From NCBI RefSeq assembly GCF_014201505.1, contig NZ_JACHEO010000015.1, positions 30,572 to 94,571 on the forward strand: a stretch of DNA of 64,000 nt. Reading direction: 5' to 3'. Positions 57,251 through 64,000 of this stretch are shown in pieces. Within the stretch, counting starts at the first letter, position 1. Every line of letters begins with the position of its first letter. Source of the DNA: Desulfoprunum benzoelyticum (GTDB lineage Bacteria > Desulfobacterota > Desulfobulbia > Desulfobulbales > Desulfocapsaceae). The translations under genes and the position numbers were made by a program. Under the pieces are notes generated by a model. That model was not told the origin of the DNA, made no database searches, and saw only the letters and a program-made list of their open reading frames with translations.

Positions 57251-58014
57251 GAATGGGAAGGCCCTTCCTTTTCGATGAATATGGCCCTGAGGCTGTTTAT
57301 CAGATTGATCTCGTCAGGTTGCGTGGTCAAGACGCCGTTTTTGACAATCGAAATCTCCTGCGTCTCCTCCGATACGACAACGATCACCGCATCAGTCTCC
57401 TCACTCAGCCCGATCGCCGCCCTGTGTCGCGTTCCATAACGTTTATTGATAAAAGGATTCTGCGACAGCGGGAGAATACAGCCTGCCGTCAGAATACGGC
57501 CGTTGCCGACGATGACGCCGCCGTCATGGAGCGGCGAGACCGGCATGAAAATCGAAATCAGCAGTTCGCGGGTCAGTCTCGCGTCGAGTTCTATCCCGGA
57601 TTCGACAAAATCACGCAGGCCGGTCTCCCGTTCAATGACGATCAGGGCGCCGATCCGACGCTTGGCCAGGTACTGCACCGAGCGAATGATTTCATCGAGA
57701 TCCTTGTCGGCAAAATCCATGTCCTTCTGGAACGGTGTCTTGCCGACCTGGGTCAAGGCCCGGCGGATATCCTGCTGAAAGACGATGATGACGATCAGAA
57801 GGATGGAGCTGAGAAAATTCTGCAGCAGCCACATGAGGGTGGACAGATCGAGAACCTTGGCGAGGGAATAGACGATGGACAGAATGATCAGCCCAAGGGC
57901 CATCTGCACCGAACGGGTTCCTCGAATGATGGAAATCAGCTGATTTATGACAAAAGCGACAACGAGAATATCGACGATATCCTGCCAGCGGTAATAGTTG
58001 AAAAGATCCATCAT
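57223..58014 (-). CDS. cdaA: Diadenylate cyclase
   Basis: 263 residues. It makes c-di-AMP from two ATP. Three N-terminal membrane helices (about 10-95) precede the DAC domain with active-site regions PLHDGGVIVGN and TRHRAAIGLSE. The usual DGA motif reads DGG here; the RHR motif is kept. MetMet at the start: ATG at 58014 or 58011. It is first in the cdaA-cdaR-glmM operon. Confidence 0.92.
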   Translation of the reverse strand: MMDLFNYYRWQDIVDILVVAFVINQLISIIRGTRSVQMALGLIILSIVYSLAKVLDLSTLMWLLQNFLSSILLIVIIVFQQDIRRALTQVGKTPFQKDMDFADKDLDEIIRSVQYLAKRRIGALIVIERETGLRDFVESGIELDARLTRELLISIFMPVSPLHDGGVIVGNGRILTAGCILPLSQNPFINKRYGTRHRAAIGLSEETDAVIVVVSEETQEISIVKNGVLTTQPDEINLINSLRAIFIEKEGPSHSWKSWFSKK

Positions 58015-58550
58015 CGTAAAGAGACACCATCCGTTAGTGCATTCAGCCTGTCACATCCCTGCAGGATTCACTTCCCTTGAGCTCGGGGATTGAGGAGAAA
58101 GTCCGCATTATCAATCCGTAGGACACATTGAAGTGTTAAATCCTACCAGCACCCTTCTCAAGATACAAGAAATACTCTTTTGTCCACAACCTGCCCCATT
58201 GACAGCTGATATTCAAAGTTCCAGTGCAATATCAAATCGTTCCAATAATATTCCAGGCTCGTTCCCGGAGCAGTGAAAATTGATCGGGCCGATGCGGGCG
58301 GGGAACCACCGGCAGGTCTGCATTTCGTTGCTTATGAATTTTTTTTCATGACATCTCCCGGTATTGCCTGTACTCTTTGCATTCTTCCGCCGGCCCCTCG
58401 CCGTGCCCGCAGGCACATGCTCCACCGGGCAACGGCAGTTCAATCGCCAGAAAAGAGGATCCCCAGCCGAATCTGACACATAAATCACGTTTTCCCGTAC
58501 ACCTACCTGACCAGCAGTCAGTCAACCAGTACCTACCACCACACGCATTC
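58015..58550. other. Divergent intergenic region cdaA / DUF748 gene
   Basis: 536 bases without an accepted gene. A minus-strand promoter for cdaA is possible (TTGTAT, 17 bases, extended -10 TAGGAT, near 58140-58170). A TTGACA hexamer at 58199-58204 faces the plus strand without a good -10. The frame of the DUF748 gene is open back to 58377, but those codons are not like a real start. Confidence 0.4.
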
Positions 58551-61500
58551 ATGTCGGACAATTTTGGCAACATTTCCATTTCCCCTGCCGGACCGGAACG
58601 TCCCCCTGCATCCACAGCGGGAAAAGGGCGCAGCGACCGGCGACTCAAAAAACGCGTACCAGACAAAAAACGTCCCGGCAAAAAGGACCGGCCGGCCACC
58701 CCGGGATCCACGGGACGCCTGATCAAGGTCCTGATCCCCGGCATCCTCCTCCTGCCGCTGCTCTATGCCCTCGGCGGCTTCTGGCTTGTGCCTCTTTATC
58801 TCAAAAAATCCCTCCCGGAAACGGTCAACGCCAGGACAGGGATGGATCTGGCGATAAAGGCTATAAAGTTCAACCCCTTCACATTCAATTTTTCGCTGCA
58901 GGATCTGCAACTCCAGGCATCACGCCCGAGCGAGGACAACCGGCACCTGCTGCGGATATCGCGTATCGAAGCCGACCTTGCCCCCTTGTCCCTGCTGCGA
59001 CACGATCTCGTCAGCAACTCCCTGGCAATCAAGGGGATTGAGATGAACATCGTGCGTTCCCACGACAATCGTTACAATATAAAGGATCTTTTTTCCGTTG
59101 GCCGGACCGGGACGTCTTCCGACATCATCAGTTTCGCCGAACTGCCGTTTCTGTTTTCGCTGAACAACATCTCGATCAGAGACAGCAGCGTCACCTTCCA
59201 GGATATCCCGGCGGCAACGACCCACACCGTCGAACAGATTGAACTCGACCTGCCCTCCCTGTCCAATTTTCCATTCGAGACCAGTCAGTACATCCGTCCC
59301 AAATTTTCCGCCGTGATCAACGGCAGCAAGGTGGAACTGACCGGACAGACCTCGATCCCGGCAAAGGCCAACGACACGGGAAGCGAAACCAAACTGTCGT
59401 GCAGGATCGAGGGCGTGGACCTGCCGCAGTACTTCAATTACCTCCCGGTTACAGCACCGATCGCCCTGACGAAGGGCAAGGCCGACGGCAGCCTTGAGCT
59501 CACCTTCACCCGCGGCACGATGGAGCAGGAAGCCAGGTTCTCGATCGACTTCACCGGCAGGGTTGCCGACATGGAAATCACCGGCGAGGAGTATCCTCTC
59601 GAAGCGACCATCCCGAATGCCGTCCTGGAAGGTTCCTTTTCCCCGATCGACCGGCGGCTCCATATCCGCAAGTTGTCCCTCACCACCCCACGCATGCAAG
59701 GCCGGGAGACAGAGATCGTCGCCTTGACCATCCCGTTCCTGCCGACCAGCGGCAACAGTACCGAGCAGCCTGCCGGAGGACCACGCCCGATCTCGGCCAC
59801 AGTCGACCTCTTTGCGATCGAAGACGGTTCCGTCGCCATTGTCCGGGATGAAAAAGCCAAACCCGAATCGTGGTCCTCCCTGCAGATGACCGTCAGGAAC
59901 TACCGCTGGAACACCCCCCCTCCCGCCGATGGCACGTCCGGCGGGAGCTTCAAGGTCAGCGGCGAAAACACGGCCTCCGACACAACCTTTTCCTGGCAGG
60001 GCGCGATCGAGAGCGACGGTGCCTTGAACGGTCCGTACCAGCTTGACAACATCTCCGCCGCCACCTTCCTGGCGACGATCGGCATGCCCCCTGAAACCGT
60101 CCGGTCCGGCAAAGCAAACCTTCAGGGCAAGCTCAAGGTATCACGAGAAAAGGCGAAGGAAATGCGGCCGGCCGTGGACCTCTGGGAAACAGAAACCACC
60201 TTGCAGGACCTGAAACTTGTGGCCGGCGGCAAACTGTGGCTGCAGGCGCCGATACTGACACTGTCCGGCCTTTCGAGAAGCGGCGCCAAGGTCAACCTGG
60301 GCGACCTGCGACTTGAGAACGGCTCTATCGCTCTCCAGGCCGGCGAATTCCCCGACACTTTCACCGCTCTTGCCGCCCAGAACGGCAAGATAACCGTGAA
60401 TTCCATCGACTACAGCGGCAAGATCTCCGTCGCCGGCAAGACCTCGACCCCGCTGGCGCTCAGCTCTGTACTGCTGCAGGCAAAATCCCTCGACAACCGG
60501 CAGAATACCGGCGACAACCTGGTGTTTTCGGCCACAATCAACAGCAAGGGGAACATCAAGGCTAGGGGGACGGCTCGGCTGGCTCCTTTTCAGGCGACCC
60601 TCGACACCGGATTTTCCGGTCTCGAGGCACAAACAATGCTGCCCTGGTTCTCTTCGCTGCCGCTGTTGACCGAAGCACGGACGACCCTTGCCGGCAAAGG
60701 GCAGCTGACCTTGCCGGACGCATCCTTCAATGGTGAACTGAAATTCGATGAGGCGGTCTTCAAACATGCCGACAAGCCCCTTCTGACCTGGAAACAGTGT
60801 GATATCCAGGGCCTTTCCTACTCCAGAAGACCTTTTCATCTCGGTATCGCCCAAATGGATATCGATTCCCCGGTCATGAACTGGCAACGGGCACCAGACA
60901 AGCCGCACCCGTCTCAGCAGTTCGGCGCCTTTCTCCAGGACATGCTGCCGGAGGAGAAAACAGTCCAGAGCGGCGACAAGGGGAAAATCGCCACATCGCA
61001 GCTCGACATCGGGAAAATAACCATCACCAACGGGAAGATCCCGTACCGCGACACCCGGCTCTCGCCCCCCTGGTCGACAACCATCCTGATAACCGAGGGC
61101 TCGATCACGAACATCCATTCGTCGGGCGCCGGCGAAACCGGCCGGTTTTCATTTTCCGGCAATCTCGACCAGACGGCCTTTACCCTCTCCGGCGCCGCTG
61201 ATCTGTTCGGGAAGACCCCCGGCGGCGAGACCGCCTTCCAGGCCTCCAACTGGCGCCTCTCGGATTTCGCGAAGTACGTGCCGCCCGAGTTGGGCATCGA
61301 TAGCCGCAAAGCCACATTTTCGGCCACCGGCTCGACAACCTGGAACAACGGCCGCCTGGCGGAGAATGCACGATTTGTTTTCAGCAACCTGCAGACTGCT
61401 GCCGACGCCGACGCCGCCCTGCCCCTGGCCTTCCTGACCGACACCGAAGGCAAGGTCGTCCTCGAGATCAAGGGTGAGCGTGATCTCCCGGGGGAAAACA

Positions 61501-62174
61501 TCCCGGTCCTCCACGACGCTCTGGCCACCTTCCAGCGCCAGATCATCAAGGCCAAGGTCTCTCCGATCCTGCTGGCCGGCAGTGACTTCGCCGACCTGGT
61601 CGGCAGCGAGTTTGCAGAATTCCGGCCGGGAGGCTATGAATTGACCGAGCAGGGGCGGAAAATTCTGGCCCGCTTCGCTGCTCTCTGCAGCAGCCATCCG
61701 TTCGTCGGCATCCGCATAACCGGAGCGGCGGACAGGATCGTCGATGGCGATGCCCTCAACCGCCAGCTCGAGGACAGCGAAGCCCGACGTGTTGCCGAGG
61801 AGAATGAACGCAGAAAGGCGGCATGGCAGGAGGCGCGGGACGAGGAACTGGCCAGGCGCAGGTCTGAGGCCAGCACGTCGCAGGATTTCATTGAGGAAGA
61901 CCTGATGCTCGACTATCCCGCGTTCGTTCCCCTGAAGCCGGCCCCTGTTGCCTTTCAGGACTCCATGCTGAAAGATCTCGCCCGGAGACGGGCGGAACTG
62001 GTGCAGAAGCTGCTGGTCGACCAACTTTCCCTCGCCCCGCCCCGGATCACCGTAGCGACGAAACCACGGGTAACCGCAGACAGCGACGCGCCCGGCAATC
62101 GCGCCCTGCTCGAGCTGCGCGCCATCGCCGCTCCGAAAAATGCCGCTGGCGACCAGGGGGGCGGGAAGGAATGA
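58551..62174 (+). CDS. DUF748 (AsmA-like) envelope protein
   Basis: About 1207 residues. A basic N-terminal tail (about 25-55) and one membrane helix (about 57-81, LIKVLIPGILLLPLLYALGG) anchor it, and the rest is long beta-rich DUF748/AsmA-type repeats. Such bridge-like proteins may move lipids between membranes. Near the C-terminus (about 1020-1080) an OmpA-like stretch with GIRITGAADRIVDGDALN is visible, followed by an Arg/Glu helix. The start MSDNFGN is chosen by fit; no good site was found. Confidence 0.8.
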   Translation: MSDNFGNISISPAGPERPPASTAGKGRSDRRLKKRVPDKKRPGKKDRPATPGSTGRLIKVLIPGILLLPLLYALGGFWLVPLYLKKSLPETVNARTGMDLAIKAIKFNPFTFNFSLQDLQLQASRPSEDNRHLLRISRIEADLAPLSLLRHDLVSNSLAIKGIEMNIVRSHDNRYNIKDLFSVGRTGTSSDIISFAELPFLFSLNNISIRDSSVTFQDIPAATTHTVEQIELDLPSLSNFPFETSQYIRPKFSAVINGSKVELTGQTSIPAKANDTGSETKLSCRIEGVDLPQYFNYLPVTAPIALTKGKADGSLELTFTRGTMEQEARFSIDFTGRVADMEITGEEYPLEATIPNAVLEGSFSPIDRRLHIRKLSLTTPRMQGRETEIVALTIPFLPTSGNSTEQPAGGPRPISATVDLFAIEDGSVAIVRDEKAKPESWSSLQMTVRNYRWNTPPPADGTSGGSFKVSGENTASDTTFSWQGAIESDGALNGPYQLDNISAATFLATIGMPPETVRSGKANLQGKLKVSREKAKEMRPAVDLWETETTLQDLKLVAGGKLWLQAPILTLSGLSRSGAKVNLGDLRLENGSIALQAGEFPDTFTALAAQNGKITVNSIDYSGKISVAGKTSTPLALSSVLLQAKSLDNRQNTGDNLVFSATINSKGNIKARGTARLAPFQATLDTGFSGLEAQTMLPWFSSLPLLTEARTTLAGKGQLTLPDASFNGELKFDEAVFKHADKPLLTWKQCDIQGLSYSRRPFHLGIAQMDIDSPVMNWQRAPDKPHPSQQFGAFLQDMLPEEKTVQSGDKGKIATSQLDIGKITITNGKIPYRDTRLSPPWSTTILITEGSITNIHSSGAGETGRFSFSGNLDQTAFTLSGAADLFGKTPGGETAFQASNWRLSDFAKYVPPELGIDSRKATFSATGSTTWNNGRLAENARFVFSNLQTAADADAALPLAFLTDTEGKVVLEIKGERDLPGENIPVLHDALATFQRQIIKAKVSPILLAGSDFADLVGSEFAEFRPGGYELTEQGRKILARFAALCSSHPFVGIRITGAADRIVDGDALNRQLEDSEARRVAEENERRKAAWQEARDEELARRRSEASTSQDFIEEDLMLDYPAFVPLKPAPVAFQDSMLKDLARRRAELVQKLLVDQLSLAPPRITVATKPRVTADSDAPGNRALLELRAIAAPKNAAGDQGGGKE

Positions 62175-62232
62175 GCACCAAGCCCCCGCTTTGCAACCCT
62201 GCGGTCATCCCGCGGCTTCGGTACTGACGCCT

Positions 62233-62661
62233 ATGTTCGGCCTGGAATGGGACACCTTCGAAACCACCCTGCGGTGGCTCGGCATCACCTCCCTGTTGAC
62301 CTTTTTCATCAGCCTGGCGTTGATCCCCTGGCTGATATCGAGGCTGCCGGTTGATTATTTCGTCCGCCCCCACCCTTTTCGCCACCCATTTTCAGCCGGT
62401 TCCGGTCTGTTTTTCCCTCTCTGGTTCGTCCTTCGCAACATTGCCGGCGTCGTCGTCCTTCTCGCCGGAATCGCAATGCTCTTTCTGCCCGGGCAAGGCA
62501 TCCTGACGATCATTCTCGGGATCGCCCTGATGTCGTTCCCCGGCAAATACCGCCTCCTCTTTGCCCTGACGACCAAAGCATCGGTTCAGCACAGCCTTGA
62601 TTGGATCAGGACGAAAACGGGTCATCCGAAATTTATCTGGCGGTCAGATGTGCAGAGGTAA
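62233..62661 (+). CDS. PGPGW-type membrane protein
   Basis: 142 residues, three or four hydrophobic helices. The LPGQGILTIILGIALMSFPGKYRLL segment resembles the PGPGW small membrane family of unknown role. It begins 58 bases after the DUF748 gene. Confidence 0.7.
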   Translation: MFGLEWDTFETTLRWLGITSLLTFFISLALIPWLISRLPVDYFVRPHPFRHPFSAGSGLFFPLWFVLRNIAGVVVLLAGIAMLFLPGQGILTIILGIALMSFPGKYRLLFALTTKASVQHSLDWIRTKTGHPKFIWRSDVQR

Positions 62662-62758
62662 AAAGATCTGCCCGCAGACCTTCACCCCCCAGACGCATAC
62701 CGCTGTGGGTGGGGGGTCGGCCTCCCTTCGACGGTACCGCGGCAACGCTGCGTTTTTT

Positions 62759-62799
62759 CGAAAAAGTGGAAAATAAACTCCGATTTTTCCACTTTTTCG
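62759..62799. repeat. 15-bp inverted repeat before the sigma-54 regulator
   Basis: CGAAAAAGTGGAAAA (62759-62773) and its perfect complement at 62785-62799, loop of 11 bases. No T run follows, so an operator or recombination remnant is as likely as a terminator. A TATTAT -10-like element follows at about 62814. Confidence 0.5.
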
Positions 62800-62858
62800 T
62801 ATAGTATGGTTCTATTATGCTCTCCTCTCTTTTTCGGATTTAGACCGCAGCAATCCTT

Positions 62859-63920
62859 ATGAACGAACATCAAGCCGTAATGAACGATACCAGTCAGGAT
62901 ATCGAACGTCTGATTCATAATCAGAAAAGTCTCCTTGATGTGATGCCGTCGATGGTCATGATCATCAAGGAGTTCGATTCCATCGAATACATGAATGCAA
63001 GCGCCACCCTCTTTTTCGGAAATCTTCTCAAAGGGGAGTCCAACAATCGCTTATACACGGCCGAAGAGACGATCAACGCCCTCCTGCTTCTCAGCCGCAA
63101 GGGGCAGACACAGAAAAAACCCGGTGAAAAACTCGAAGAGAAGATCAACGGCCACCACGTTCAGTATGCCATCGCACCGTTCATCGGTTACCGCGGCGAT
63201 CGTCTTTCCTGGCTCTTCATCCACGACCTGACCGAAGAAAAAAACCATATCGAGGAACTCTCCCTTTTTCACAAGAGCATCGAGACCATCCTGACCGACA
63301 AGATCAACGAACTGAAGGAAAGCGAACGAATACGTCAATCGCTGTCCCAGGAGCTGAACCACCTCAAGGACCACTTGGAGAAGAAGGAACCGGTGGAGGG
63401 GACCATGGTCGGCAGCAGCAAGTCCTTGCGGGAGCTGCGCGACATGGTATCGCAGGTTGCCAAGTCGGACGCCACTATCCTCATCACCGGCGAGTCGGGG
63501 ACCGGCAAGGAACTGGTGGCCAACCTGATCCGGGAAACCAGCAACCGCTGTGACAAACCGTTCCTCAAGATCAACTGCAACGCGATCAACGATTCGTTGC
63601 TCGAGAGCGATCTCTTCGGCTACGAGAAGGGCGCATTCACCGGCGCCGACAACAAGAGAAAAGGAAAATTCGAGGTCGTCGACGGGGGAACGATCTTTCT
63701 CGACGAGATCGGCGACATCAGTTCGAGGATGCAGTCTGCCATGCTCCGAGTTCTGCAAGACGGAGAACTTATCCGGGTTGGCGGAAATACGCCGGTAAAA
63801 GTCGATGTTCGGATCATCGCCGCCACCAACGCCGACCTGGCAAAGGCCGTCCAGGCGGGAACGTTCCGCCTCGATCTGTATTATCGCCTCAATATCATAA
63901 ATATTTCTGATTACCACTGA
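62859..63920 (+). pseudogene. Sigma-54-dependent transcriptional activator, 3' end lost
   Basis: 353 residues remain. A PAS-like sensor (about 20-115) and a coiled stretch precede the AAA+ domain with Walker A GESGTGKE, GAFTGA and the Walker B LDEIG. The frame stops at LYYRLNIINISDYH, where a normal protein would go on with about 120 more residues, including the sensor II and the DNA-binding HTH. The break at about 63911 falls within a conserved stretch, so an insertion or deletion has probably cut the gene. Confidence 0.8.
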
Positions 63921-64000
63921 AACTCAGCCTCGACAGATTTATCCGTGATGGGACACTATCTGTCCTACCAACCATGGTAAGGTACTCTCTCAGAACAACC
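63911..64000. mobile_element. Possible start of an insertion sequence (window edge)
   Basis: From the junction at about 63911, the sequence no longer encodes the AAA+ domain. It begins TGATTACCACTGAAACTCAG, starting TG as many elements do, and contains small inverted pieces (GGACA/TGTCC and ACCATGGT). No transposase is inside the window, so this stays a weak call. Confidence 0.35.

Overview
The window is about 58-60% G+C, tightly packed, and reads as ordinary chromosome of an anaerobic bacterium. The gene set points to the Desulfobacterota (former Deltaproteobacteria), probably a Desulfobulbales-like lineage: a Desulfovibrio-type class I hybrid cluster protein with an FNR/HcpR-type promoter, a flavodiiron protein, a superoxide reductase, a ferredoxin of the D. 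africanus FdIII type, cdaA-cdaR-glmM, and a single-domain ArgA. No sulfur-respiration gene lies in the window, so the placement is an inference. No complete mobile element and no CRISPR array was seen. The last 90 bases may be the edge of an insertion.

Layout. 0-5 kb (minus strand): pth (start only), rplY, prs, tRNA-Gln, ispE, a DUF1844 gene and serA. 5-8.5 kb (plus): gltX and glnS side by side. 8.7-11.8 kb (plus): ferrous iron uptake, with a Cys-extended FeoA, a 59-residue Cys-rich membrane protein, a second FeoA and FeoB, and DtxR-like half-sites upstream. 11.8-21.6 kb (minus): a long, overlapping gene chain argJ, CHAD, ParA, SixA, MFS, Gate-domain protein, avtA, a 21-repeat MORN protein and a small DUF4177-like protein. 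22-26.4 kb: cardiolipin synthase, a ferritin-like protein with a secreted helical partner, a phosphoesterase and polyphosphate kinase 2. 26.6-33.6 kb (minus): ferredoxin, membrane protein, alr, argS, a small membrane protein, argA and secA. 34-39.6 kb: a small Cys-rich protein, cobyrinate diamide synthase, a DUF374 acyltransferase, uvrB and a secreted DUF882 protein.

39.7-49.2 kb is the most distinctive part, a redox-stress island. It holds a single-cluster ferredoxin divergent from an operon of flavodiiron protein, an unknown protein, a rhodanese-ferritin fusion and a rhodanese-metallo-beta-lactamase fusion. A Tat-exported superoxide reductase, hcp, and the HCP-associated ferredoxin follow. 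Several promoters here carry perfect or near-perfect palindromes. Two of them, at hcp and at its partner, share a TTGACC-type box placed near -41, as expected for a class II FNR/HcpR-type activator. Together the genes could remove O2, NO, superoxide, hydroxylamine and persulfide.

49.2-54.6 kb: a YkgJ protein, an acetyl-CoA hydrolase/transferase fused to a GNAT domain, an ADP-forming acyl-CoA synthetase and a small glutaredoxin-like protein. 54.7-58 kb (minus): cdaA-cdaR-glmM, linking c-di-AMP to cell-wall precursor synthesis. 58.5-62.7 kb (plus): a giant DUF748 envelope protein and a PGPGW-type membrane protein. The window ends in a sigma-54 activator whose reading frame breaks inside the AAA+ domain.
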